Assembly (NCBI GenBank): GCA_018806985.1
Contig: JADANN010000309.1
Coordinates: 1 to 64,000, forward strand
From: Angiostrongylus vasorum
Lineage: Eukaryota; Nematoda; Chromadorea; Rhabditida; Metastrongylidae
Reading direction: 5' to 3'
Length of the DNA: 64,000 bases
Positions within the stretch are counted from its first letter, which is position 1; each line of letters starts with the position of its first letter. A program made the position numbers and the translations under genes. Under the pieces are notes generated by a model. The model searched no databases and was not told where the DNA came from. It saw only the letters and a program-made list of their open reading frames with translations. Of this stretch, positions 12,294 through 23,855 are shown piece by piece.

Positions 12294-14034
12294 CTCAATT
12301 TGTTAGTTACAAGTAATTTTACAGCAAGAATAACTGATTACTAAGCTGGTGCGAAATTTCGAGATATATTAACTACTGAAGCACAAGACTCTAACACAAA
12401 GTAGTGTTCAGTTCACGGAATTCCCACATGAAAACCTGGAAGTTTTTCCTCGTCTTGCATATTGCTTTTTTGGCGTTTCGCTTTTTAACAGCATACTCGG
12501 TTCGAGCGGGCCGATAGCGACAAGTCGTCGCCAGTTTGTTATGTCTGTTGCCAATGGCCGAAAAACCGGGTCGCGCGGCGCTGAGGAGGCTCCAACCGGC
12601 GCCGCCCATATCGTATTCGATTCGTTTTCTCCAAACAGATAATTCTACCTACCATCGGTGTAATGCTGAATGCACGTTTGTATTTCTCCTTCGTCACTGT
12701 CAGTTGATTACTTATAACTGCTCACTGTCTTCACATATCAGCAGAAGTGGTTATCACGTAGGCAGTGGTGCAAAATCCAAGTAGGGAAAGTACCAGTACA
12801 ATGGAAATTGAGCAAAGCCCAGAAATATCCGTGAAGGTAGCCCGTCCAAGTATGCAACGATGACCGACTAAGCGAATATCTAAGGTTATTAAAAAAATTT
12901 GTAAGATATTCATGGTCGTTTCATTGGGAAGCTATACGCGTCGTAGATTATTGCTCATCACCATGTAAATCTAAGATCCATTAAGGTCTGACAGCGACAG
13001 GTGCATGATACGCCCACATGAGGAAGATGTGGAGTAGGTATTGATAAAGCAGAAATCAAATCTAACCCTGGGAACAACCTACACCTTCTGTAAATCGTTG
13101 AAATGCAGTTCGTCATTTCATGCAGAAACCGCTGTATGCGCTCTCTGCAGGTGAAATACGAATCGAGATCACAAGAAAAGGCACTCTCTCATACGTCGTT
13201 TATCCGTCTTCAAAGGCTGTGCTGGTCTTAGCATATCATTATCGGCTGAGTCATTCAGTGACAACGGCCTATTTCGGGCTACCAGACTCATGAATGCTTT
13301 TGTACAAACCCTCATGTAGAGGAAAGCACAAATTATACTTACGAATACGATAAACATATTACTCCTAAGATCCGTTTACTTCATGGTCTCCATAAGATTT
13401 TTCGAATTCCACATCTTCTTTTCAAGTTCTGTTGTTTTTCGTTCCATACAGCATGACGGCATACCGTTTCAGAGAGTATATCACAGTTGTGTTTTATCGC
13501 CAAAAAAAGTGTACCCGTAGTTGACATCATCTCTGGCTCTCTAGTCTTCATAAACATATTTCAGTAAGTACACCTTATGAAGAAGCAGTTCGACGTTTCC
13601 TGTGCTGCGCTGCAGTGTAAGATCACTCGGAACCGGTTTGACCCCTTCTATTTTTTTGCCATACACACGATACATGTCACACCTTTCGTATGGTAGCGTA
13701 TTCATCTGTGGCACCTGTAACTTCATTAATGCTCATCGAACTCAATAGGACGCTAGTTCATTATCTTTTGGTCTCTCGATAGATTGAGCTGCCCAGTAAG
13801 TTGCGCGCATTTGAAGAGCACGAAGAGCACTATACCTTTGCCATGAAGTCCATCACTTTGACCTTTTTTTGGCAAGAAAGCCAACGCTTGCTAGTCCACC
13901 ACGCATGTCATAGATCTGCTTTACCATAGTTGACACTGTTTTTTGTAGAACTAGTCTACTAACTTGGACGGATGTTCACGCTAAAAATAAGAGTTATTCT
14001 AAATTGTCTCTGAGATGAGAATTTTATTAGACTT

Positions 14035-14110
14035 ATTTACTTACTTGGATAATCCGTCTTCACGAGTTGTGCTGGCCCCAGCACACTTGCCATTGCCATA
14101 TAGGGGGAAG
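14035..14110 (+). repeat. R4 fragment
   Basis: Only the first about 75 nt (TTGGATAATCCGTCTTCACG, TGTGCTGGCCCCAGCAC). Confidence 0.45.
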
Positions 14111-16354
14111 AAATTCGCATGTTATCCATCGACCTCGCTGAGGTGCGCCGGCTTCACATTCCATGCGTGATTTCTTTTTTGTTGAACCACTGAATCTGGA
14201 CTTGCTTTTTTAAGTGTATTGATGTTCATCAACTGGTAGACGAATTAGTGCTGTATTTCTCGCAGAACGTCCTTACTTTGTCAATTCGTCTACGGAATTG
14301 TCGTTTATGTGCGGAACCGGAGCCGTATTATATTGTTCTAGTCCATTAGTTCCACAGTCCTTGACCGTTACAATACTGCTTTCAGAATAGTGCAAGGCTG
14401 TGCATCAGTGCTTAAGCTGGTAGTTTTCAAAACTTCTTATACCTTATCCGGAAAGTTAGCAGAGCATAAGTGCTATGAATATTATAAGTTAACACACCTA
14501 TGTTCTAACAAAGTTTGGTTCTTATATCTTATGTCTGTGGGCTTCAGTGAGCTGTCGTTCCAGAAAACGCGTTACCATCGAGAAGCCATAGTGTTATTTC
14601 ATCACAGCTGTTAAGGTGTTGTTTTTCTATGTAGTCAATGTTACGAATCTAAATTTTCGGAGCTCTGAATTATTGGATTCATTTAACACTCTCGCGATAA
14701 CGCTTAATCTCGGGTACGTTGCGGGCTGGATGGCGCCCAATTTTCATCCTCTATGGACCTGATGGTTTCTGGAAAATAAACAGTAGTATTTCGGAAACTA
14801 GAGGACTTCGTGAACTGCGAACATGACTGGATTGTAGAGAAAACTTTGCTCTATCGTTGTATTGATATGAATGATATTTATGATGGTCAATATAGCAATA
14901 AGAATTCAAATAGTAGTCGATTCCCGCCAAAATTTCCGCTTTGCAAAGTTGTTGGGAAGGCGGTTTTTTTGTATATTTCTAAGTGCACAATAGATTTTAT
15001 CCAGACCATCGCCCGAGCAGTATCTGTTAGCAACTAATGACAAAAAATTTCGAGAAAATAGTTCGATGTGTTAAAAACAAACCACCGCAGATAAAATGAA
15101 ACCTATAGGCGTCTTACAGGCCGCTCCGTAAGACCATTATGACACCTATAGGTGTCATTCACCGCGGGAGTGTTAAGGGGTTGCCACCAGAAAGTATGTG
15201 GAGAAGTATCAGCATGTTTCAAGTATTTAAGTATGCAATCTTATTCATCGTCGAACTGAATCTTGAAGAAATTCCTCGGCTGACCTCTCTCCATACCAAC
15301 CATCCCAAACGTCATCGCAGAAGCTAGTTGCTGTCGCATGAAGAAGAATGAATTTTTTGCAGTTAAGAAGCTGAAAATGCAGTGGTCGTTCAGTCGCAAG
15401 AGATCCACATTCCATGAACCTGTCGGCGCTTACGTCACAGAATGGTGTTCACTTTATCTTGAAGATCTTAAGAGTCTAATGAATTGCTGCTTCCTATGAC
15501 GTGTTCCGTTTTCATGCCAAATAATTTAAAAATCAAGGAAGTAGACATTAATAGAAGAAAAAAAATCATAGCAGAAGATTAAAGGAGCTGAAAAATGCTC
15601 TTTACTTAGCAGGCTTGACGATACTACTCAGGAATAGTATTGTACCGCAGTGAGCCACTATCGTGAAATCGCCCGACGTCTATCTAACCATAACAAAGCT
15701 CTTCATCATCGTTGAACTCTATGCAGTGAGCATTCAAGGCAGCCTCGCTTTTGTGACAAATATAGCTCGAATGTCACTGCAGGGGCCAATCCTTATGATT
15801 TTGATCAATGCCTGAGATTTTAGTCCTCTACTTTAAGCTGTTCTAGTTGGATTCTGTCGTTTTTTTGTTTGTTTGTTTCTTGAGTGATGTATTAACCTTT
15901 CATTACTCACTAATCAAGAATGTATTGAACCAGCAATTCATTGTTCAGCTTCACTAAATTCTTCCACTTGTTAATGGTATCTTTTTCTTCATGGTTTGCT
16001 TGATTTCTTCAATGTTTTGCTTTCGGTCCAACCTCATCCAAGAGGTCAACTCCACGAAAATCTGTCCCGGTTCGAATTTACTCAGAAAAAATCGTCAACA
16101 ATTCAGATTAAAGCCTTCTTCATGGTTTTTCTTTTTTTCAGTAGTGTTGATGGTTACGTCTAGATAGCTGTTAGAACAAACAGCTGTCTTTCTAACTCTC
16201 TTTCCGACGGATAAGATTTGATTTGACTCAAATTGGCTTTGACAATCGTTCTTTTAAGACCTATGGCTAAATACCATCACATCACCTCAATGACAATTAT
16301 TGTTGATTTTGGAATTATTTATCTACAATTGCTCTGATTTTCAACAGGACTTAC

Positions 16355-17312
16355 GTGTATAATTTCTACCTTTGAAGAACCTGAAAAGGAGCTAATTTAG
16401 CCCATCAATCGTGTTTCACACCGTTTGTAAGGGTTTTCACTATCGAATAATTTTTCTCCTTAGTCACACGATTTATGCCGCTTTAGAAGAACAATTTCCG
16501 AGTCCGGGATAAAGTAAAGTCACTTCTCGTTTAGCGTATTCACAGATATCTTCACTTTGAATCATCGAGGCCTTCTCAGACATTACTTGGATACTACTTT
16601 CTCTCGTGGGATTCGTAGATAGTTAGCACTTAAATGAGTTTGAGGGGACCATCGAAGGTCAGACGCACGATGATTGCTTCATACTCACCCATATTTGCCC
16701 CCTGGAAGAAAAAAGTGATCTCCCTAGTTTGATTTACAACAGTTATCAATGATTTTTACTTTTATCACGGCGATTTCTCTGACTTCTCTGTCTAGAAAGT
16801 TCTTTCAATAAACGTTTTGACTATTCGTTAAAAAATTTCCAACAGCTGTGTAAGAATATGATGAGTAAGCACGAAGACGATGACGACTTTAAACCTACTC
16901 TTACCTTTATTTCCTCGTTAGTAACCTGTGTCACTTGTTCTTTAAGTCGTTGACTAAATTGGGCGAACATCAGTAAAATTTCCATTAGGTTTTTGTCGTG
17001 CGTCAGAGCTGCCGTAGTGAACTCTGCTCGATCGAAGGACAACATGAATTTATTATATGAGGTTGTTCATGTTCCCTGTCTAGAAGGTGCTTACGGATAG
17101 TCCACCGGGCTCTGTTCTGACACAGGTGACCATGTAAGGTACTAAACTCCCGGGTGTAATTTACGCCTCTACATCGACGGTTTTCATAGCTGTGTTGAGG
17201 CGCTGAATTAAATGAGAGATTTTTTTACATGGTCAAGTTATTTGCTCCTACCTTTCTTCCGAGGTGGTGTTGTGCAAATTTGATGCCTTTTTGCTGATAA
17301 GCTAAATCAAAC
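16355..17312 (-). CDS. Candidate exons of an unidentified minus-strand gene (partial)
   Basis: I do not recognise this gene. Four pieces have good splice signals and linked phases on the minus strand. 17252-17312 (CTTTCCAG|G ... AAAG|GTAGGA) reads FDLAYQQKGIKFAQHHLGRK. 16905 to about 17023 (donor AAAG|GTAAGA) reads THDKNLMEILLMFAQFSQRL and continues KEQVTQVTNEEIK; its acceptor is weak. 16689-16701 is a 13-nt microexon (TTCTTCCAG|GGGG ... ATGG|GTGAGT). 16355-16380 (CTTTTCAG|GT ... CAC|GTAAGT) reads SSKVEIIH. Phases run 0, 0, 1, 0. The helical, charged composition would suit a coiled-coil or BAR-like region, but that is a guess. No start, stop or further exon was found, so this may be a gene remnant. 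Confidence 0.35.
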
Positions 17313-18950
17313 CTGGAAAGGGCGAACAAGAGATTAGAAATCGAGGTTATTTCACCCTGGAGATCACCATAGACTCTTCCTCGCACATTTATCGACATCA
17401 CTCATCAGCCTTCTTGTTACCGGCGAGCTCATTCGGCATGAGTCGAATTGAACAGTGCTCTTGTGGCGCATTGTCGTTTGTCGTCATGTCCTTGGCTGAT
17501 CGATAACGCGTAAACCAGCCTGTCATCACTAATTCGACCCTTCAGAATCCAATTGAACCACTTCAGAGGTCGCTTTCGCCCTCAACACTGTTCACCGCTG
17601 ATTGATGATTTCTGTTCGCACTCTGCAGTGCTGAGTTGGTGAACAATCACATCATCATTGCGTTTTCGTTGTGAACGTCCTTGATAAACGATTTCACTTT
17701 TCTAGAAGAATCAGAGGCACTGAGTGCGCTTCTTCGAGTTTTTCGCTTATCAGTCTACAATAAGAAACGAAAGCTCGGCAAAGAGAACCTTTGTAGATTA
17801 CCCAATAATCACGTAGTTTGCTTGGGTTACCGTACTAGACCGATGTTAGCGACAAACTCATATCTCCGTCATCACACAAAAGAACAAAGATTAGGAACAC
17901 TCAACTTTTTCTCAATTTCTTCACTTAAAAATTGTGTTTGAAAATTTCGGTGATGGTTACGTTACAAAAACAAATTGACTTTGACAGTGTTGACTATTCA
18001 TTTCTGATTGTTCAATGACTGGCCAGCATATTCCGCCTCCTTCCATTACGACAGGAGATAGCAATGACCATAAGATGTTCCGAGTGGAACCATTTTAGTC
18101 CGTGTTCTGGCAGTCAGTTTCCACTTTGGCACGAAGATCGCGTTTTCCACCTTTGTTTCGCCTTTTCATGGATCGCAAGTATTGTGTGTAATTCGTAAAG
18201 CAGATGAAGCTAGCAAAGAAGAAGCTTCCCTAGGAACTATAGTCAGCACACTTTCGTCTAGGGAAAGCTCACCGTGGATAGTTTTTTAGAGAGCTTCCAT
18301 AGTAGTTTTCTATCTGGAAGTTGCTATGCGTCATAAATATGACGCTGGTTCACTAGAGCCTTCCGCATCCTTGAGGAAACTTACAGTTGCAATCAACTGG
18401 TAAAATTTTCAGAGTACTTTGTAAAGATAATCTTTGCTTAACGAAAAGTTGGGTAGCACTTTTCCGCAAGCAGAGATAGCTTTTTTTTAATCTTGGGAGA
18501 AATCACCACATTGTCTGCTTTTCCTAATCCACGTTGGTTTGTCGGTTTGGACTAGAAGCCGAGCTCTGGCTGTAGTCGAATCTTGTCTACTCATCCACTC
18601 TTATTTGTTTGCCTGCATTGTTTTGCCATCGTTGTCCCGTTGTTTTCGATGATTACGGTGTGATCGATGTTCCCGAGGTGTCTTCTATTCTCGTAAATTT
18701 ATTCCATCTCCGTCGTTCTGCGGCCAACTGTGCAACCAGTTGTTTCCGTTATGAAGCGCTACAGACTGAGACCATTATCTGTTTGCTAGTTCCACCCGTG
18801 CACATTAGCCACAAGATCATACGTAGTTAGGAATTCGTGCTGTGAAGAACTAGACACCTGCATCCTTCTACTGTATTTAAAACAAAGTACGGTGGTTAAA
18901 AAACACTTCCTAACCAGCTTTGTCGACTCTCTAAATCTTTGCCTTAAAGG

Positions 18951-19228
18951 ATAAAAGGATAAAGCTTTCGGAGTTGATCAATCCCTGAGGGATGGGCCAT
19001 GCATTCGACTTCATTTGGCATCGTTGGAGGTGATTGAATGCATATGTGGCTTTTACAATGACTCGCGGTGGCCTACCGATGTATCGAGCCAGTGCTGCTA
19101 TCCTCCCAGAAAAGTCTGGTATCAATTTGCCTACCCCGGAGGGATGGGAGGCCTGGTGGGCCATGGGCGCGGGATTCGATTCCACGTGTGTTGCAGTGCG
19201 CCTCAGACCACTGCGCCACACGTGCCCT
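18951..19228 (-). repeat. S1 SINE
   Basis: Full length, minus strand; B box GGGATTCGATTCC is well kept. Confidence 0.82.
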
Positions 19229-20689
19229 AAATCTTTACCATAACCAGTTTAATGTGTAATTTGTGTTTTGGTAAAACAGTAGACTACTTTATACAGAGGT
19301 TTTTCGTCTCACCATATCTTCTCTGCTTCAGCTAAGAAATTTGACGGTGCTCAACGACAAAGAAAGTGACTTGAGTTGTTGCATATTAAGTACCTTTTTT
19401 ACAATCCTGGAAGGAAGAGAGTTTTCGGAGGTTTTCTAAGCAATTACCTTGCTTTAACATCGAAACTAACCAGGCCGAGGACAGTGACAAGGCCATTCAC
19501 TGCATGAGGCTCAGGCATCATGTTCGTCTTCGGGCTCAAACATCAGGTTGCTCATCATTGAACGACTTTCGGTGCTTGTACGTTGCTATAGTTCAAAATA
19601 TTGGGAGGAAGCAATGATTCATGGTCTTCACGAATACTTTATGGTCAATGAGTGGCCAAGTATTGGAACGCTAATAGTGTCAGAGGAACGGTTTCTTGTC
19701 TCCGCTGCAGTGAATTGACCTATACCGCTCTGTAGAAGTGGTCAAGTCCACGCAGTGCTTGGTCACTCTATCGAAAACCTCCATAAATGGCTGCCGTCAT
19801 AAAAAAATCCTGGTTGCAAAGCAGTAAATGTCACTTTGATCCACAATGATCAGCGACGGAGTGTGGTCGCCAGCTAATGGTGGCGTAGCATGACTATCAA
19901 GCGATTTCGTAGAAAGCCAAGGTTGACCAGCACATAGACGTGAGAAGACAAAATGACACATATTGTAGCCACCTCGGAATCCACAGGAAAACATCGTCGT
20001 GGGTTTTAGGTGCAAAACGTTAAAGGGAATGTAAGAGTTTTCGGGGGACGGCTCCAAATTTTAAGACAGGGAATAAAAAATTTTTTAGTTTGATAAGTAC
20101 ACTCATACATGAGTGCTTGCGCAGTCTTGAGGGTGTGCGGATTGTATCCAGACGTAGTTTCGACAGAAAGCCTGCGAGTTACTGACTGAGTGAGAAGTAC
20201 AAAAAAGGGGGGATCGGCCAGTTCAACTCAGAATCATCGCCACCAACAAACGACTCCCACATAAACTTCGGAAAGATCCAATAAACCACATGTGAAAGTA
20301 CCCAATCCTAATCGATAGCCCTGCAACTGAGAACCCTCGTGAGGACAACTTCGCCAAAGGTGGTGAAAAAACAAAAGCTTAGCACACTAGTTTACCAGTT
20401 CTCAACAAATCATTTGTATTGGCTACAATACTCACTGCAAAGTTGTCGCACCTTCTTTCCTTCTCTTTAGAAAATTATTTCCCCATCCTCTAGTTATCAA
20501 AGTACTTATTGATCGGCAATATGAATCAGATTGCTCTTTAGTGCAATCGATCTTCGGTTTCTTTCTTGTTAGTGGAATCAAATGTTGTCCGCACCTCTAT
20601 TTAACGAATTTATTACATTGTGCTAAATTCATTTTCACTTAACGCCAGCGAGAATAATCAACAAATTTCTTTGGATTGTTCAACCTACA

Positions 20690-20880
20690 CGAGGTCGTTA
20701 CACAACTTTTATTCGTCTAACATTTCGACGTCTTCGTCTTCCTCAGAGCTGATTATCCCAGTCGATAGGTCGTACTCTCGATGAGGTGTCATTGTTGTCC
20801 CTATCGAGTCGAATCTTCTTCAGTGCAGCGCCACTCGAATGATGCAATCTCCACCTGGCGAAGCTCTTTTATATAGGACT
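20690..20880 (-). mobile_element. Penelope-like 3' end, subfamily 2
   Basis: Hammerhead-like motif at 20715-20750. The following segment (CGAGTCGAATCTTCTTCAGT ... CCACTCGAATGA) is shared with 36545-36780. No coding sequence seen. Confidence 0.45.
20715..20750 (-). ncRNA. Hammerhead-like motif, GACG/CGTC helix variant
   Basis: Box 1 CTGAGGA, one base, helix II GACG-AAGA-CGTC, box 2 GAAA, then TGTTAG. The helix differs from the 37050 copy at paired positions yet still pairs. Confidence 0.4.
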
Positions 20881-21250
20881 CTTGTTGACTGATTGTCTAC
20901 TGATAATGATTTCATTCCATGTCGACAGTCTATCCTGCAGCAGTCGCCATTCGAATAGCTAGCACAAGGAGTACTGTAGCGGACTCACTACAGTTGCGAA
21001 ATAGTGTCTTAAAAACAAATAAATAGACTAGTGACTGCAACACCTTTGAATGCCACTGATCAATAGAAAATATTCCATTTGGCCGCATGAGAACGTGCGT
21101 CCTTGAAGACTGATAGTAGGAAAGTCGAAGCAGTTTTGAGTACGAAAGTCAACTCCACATAACGCACCAGACAAAGCAATAGTAGATTTCCACTTCAACA
21201 AATATTTGAGACAACCTTCTATAGAATACATACTCCTACCTTGAGCCTGA

Positions 21251-21517
21251 GGGGCGAGTGTAGCGCAGTGGTCGGAGGCGTCCTGCAATACAAATGGGAT
21301 CGATTCCCGCACCGTTGGCCCACCAAATCTTCCATCCTTCTGGGGTCGGCAAATTGACTTGTCTGGGAGGATAGCAGCACTGGCTCGATAGACCGGCAGG
21401 CCACCCCGAGTCATTGTAAAGACCAGATATGCATTCAATCACCTCCAAACGATGCTTAATGAAGTCGATTGCATGGTGCATCCCTCAGCGTTGATCAAGG
21501 CCGAGAGCTTTATCCTT
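21251..21517 (+). repeat. S1 SINE
   Basis: Full length. A box TAGCGCAGTGG and B box GGGATCGATTCCCGC are both intact; a small deletion removes GGTACCAGA in the central block. Confidence 0.83.
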
Positions 21518-23035
21518 TTCTATGCTTCTAGCCTAAGATTGTCAAAAGGCTGTTGGACGACTTTGAAAGTTCTGGTATTGTTTGTATCATAGATGGAATG
21601 TCTAACTCGTGGAAAGATGACATAAGTGTTGACCGTAATGGCTCCTACTTTGATTGATAGTGTGTTTTTTGTGTGCTGTCTTGAAATATGTGATATTAAA
21701 CACATAGCGAGCTATCTTGCGAACAATTTCGTCCTAGGCTAGTAACTCTCCAGTACTGGTTCCTTGGTAGCGTCGACCCCGTTATTATACCTATTCAGTT
21801 AAGCTAAGAAGAAAAGTAATGAATGGGGCGAGAGGTCGTGAAAGTTCTAAGTAACTATGGCACCTGTGTTCAGTACACAGAGATCCTTCATCGTTAAGCT
21901 ATATAACAACTTTATAACAGGAATTTTGTATTTTTCACCAGTGAGCTCATTGCAAAGGATCGAGGTAAAGAGGACGGCTTGAGGAACTGACGATACCTCG
22001 CCAAAACTATTCAGCGGCTATGATTCCTATGCGAAAGGGTGAGTCACATAGTATCAAAGTGAAGCTCGTTGGCCGTCAGCCACATCATTTCCGTCATGGT
22101 ATTGACATCGGACCCCAAAGAGAGTGAACGATGTCGAGTGTTGACTGTGGAGAAATCAAGAATCGCTTCTGAACACTGTCAACGAGACATAGATCCGACC
22201 CGTTCCAGATCCCCCATGCACACTCAACGGAAGGAATCTTCTGAATGCTTCCTCTGTGCATGGTATGTCGGATTGAGTACAGTGCAGTCGATACGAAAAC
22301 AGTGAACGCTTCCAACTTTAAGCTAACATATTTCAGCTCACATTAAATTTTAACTTCAAATGAAAGCTTCTAGAATCTACAGAACTTTTCCAACAAGCAG
22401 CAAGTTGAATTATTCTATTCAGATTGAATCCTGGGCTTTTTGGCTCCTATGAAATTCACTTCCTTCACCTTTTTTCATTAATTCTTATATTTCAAGCACG
22501 AAAGCAACTGAACAATCGGACTTTCGTCCACCAGAACAAGGTGATTTTCTAATGCATCGTTTATGCTCCAGACTGCTCCAGCTAGAACTCTTAAGAATCT
22601 GAGCTTCATTTTTCAGTTTTTTGGAAGACCTGCTCCTAAGCATACTTAAATTAAAGCCTGTTGCTAAAGCAACATGGTAAAACTATCTTCTATAAATCTA
22701 TTACATTGTCTTTTCCTCTCTTATGATCGAGAAGTCATCGCAGTTCATTGAAAAGCTCACCTCAAGCGTCTAAAGACCATTTTCTTGTAAGCGTTTTGTC
22801 TGAGGATTGAATGATTGCTTTGAAAACACAGTTCGAATCAATGTTTGTGAGCTGCTAGCAACAGCCTGTGAAAACTATAGTGTTTACGTTCGTACATCTT
22901 TTTTAAATTTTTGAAAAATCCGTGAACCTTGGACGACAGTTGTATATCGAAAAGTCGTACATCGAAAACATTGTGGAAAAATCAATGTTGCTTACCTAAT
23001 CCTCATTACATAAACATATTCATGATTTCATCGAA

Positions 23036-23305
23036 GGGCGCGTGTGGCGCACTGGTTAGAGGCGCCCTGCAATACACATGAGATCGATTACCGCATGCCT
23101 GGCCCCACCAAGCCCTCCATCCCTCCGGGGTCGGCAAACTGGTATCAGACTTGTCTGGGAGGATAGCAGCACTGGTTCGACACATCGGTAGACCACGGCT
23201 AGTCATTGTAAAGGCTATAGATGCATCCAATCACCTTCAAACGATGCTTAATGAAGTCGAATGCATGGTGCACCTTTGAGGGATTGATCAACGCCGAGAG
23301 CTTTA
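23036..23305 (+). repeat. S1 SINE upstream of the patched-related gene
   Basis: Full length; A box TGGCGCACTGG; B box GAGATCGATTACC. About 550 nt upstream of the first coding exon. Confidence 0.82.
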
Positions 23306-23855
23306 AAGCTTTTTTTATGATTTTATCGAGGTTCCATTCGTCTTTTTTTTCGTCTTTCCTCCTTTCGTACTCTCACTCTGTTGCGTTTGTAACCTTTCCG
23401 CTCAGGAAAATTTGGAAACGAAGAGTTCTCGACGATATGCATCAGTCGGCTTTCACCACGGATTTTGTTTTCCTCGTAAACACTGACAACGGCAGCTAAA
23501 ATCCTGGCAATCCGTCCTCGATCACAATAGGTACCTCATATCATAACGGGTTTCATTAATTGGAGCACTAAACTCTATACATTTTTGCTCAAACCACGCA
23601 AATCAGTCTATTTCACTACGGTGAGATGGTAGATTGCGGAAGCTGGAAGACCACTTGACAAGACACTGTGGATTGAGTACGTCGTTGGTACTGACGGCTG
23701 CTGCATTCACTTTTTCCTTCCATTTTTAGCTTACTAAGCTCCCAAGTATTCAGTTATCTAAAGAATATGGGTAGTCTTCGAAAAACCCCGTGCGATTTTC
23801 AAGTACGCGCTCATATTCCGGCTTGTTTTACGTCTTGGTGTCCTGCGTGCACGCT

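Larger units (their letters stand above)
10760..16350. other. Mostly featureless stretch downstream of MESH1
   Basis: Apart from an S2 SINE and an R4 scrap I see no supported gene. A minus-strand frame at 13541-13726 has near-consensus AAAG|GTGTGA and AAG|GTGTAC sites but no partner exons. 16020-16110 has an open minus-strand stretch of unknown origin. Confidence 0.5.
17320..23700. other. Region upstream of the patched-related gene
   Basis: Three S1 SINEs and one Penelope 3' end. Nothing else recognised. CCATTTTTAG ending at 23729 could be the spliced-leader acceptor or the acceptor of a 5' UTR intron. Confidence 0.5.

Noticed and set aside
12391..12609. Minus-strand 72-codon frame with Arg/Lys-rich end
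   Set aside because: Looks like repeat or retroelement debris; no domain could be named.
19015..19259. Repeated protein-like frames (CCYPPRKVW..., [17 protein letters not shown]...) at many sites
   Set aside because: All lie in S1 SINE copies; the apparent protein family is repeat DNA.
22069..22315. Overlapping 73-78 aa open frames on both strands
   Set aside because: No family recognised, no splice partners, and neither strand stands out in codon use.
23790..23855. Upstream extension of the patched-related exon 1 (22 codons)
   Set aside because: Begins at GTG with no ATG; ATG at 23856 is the first usable start.
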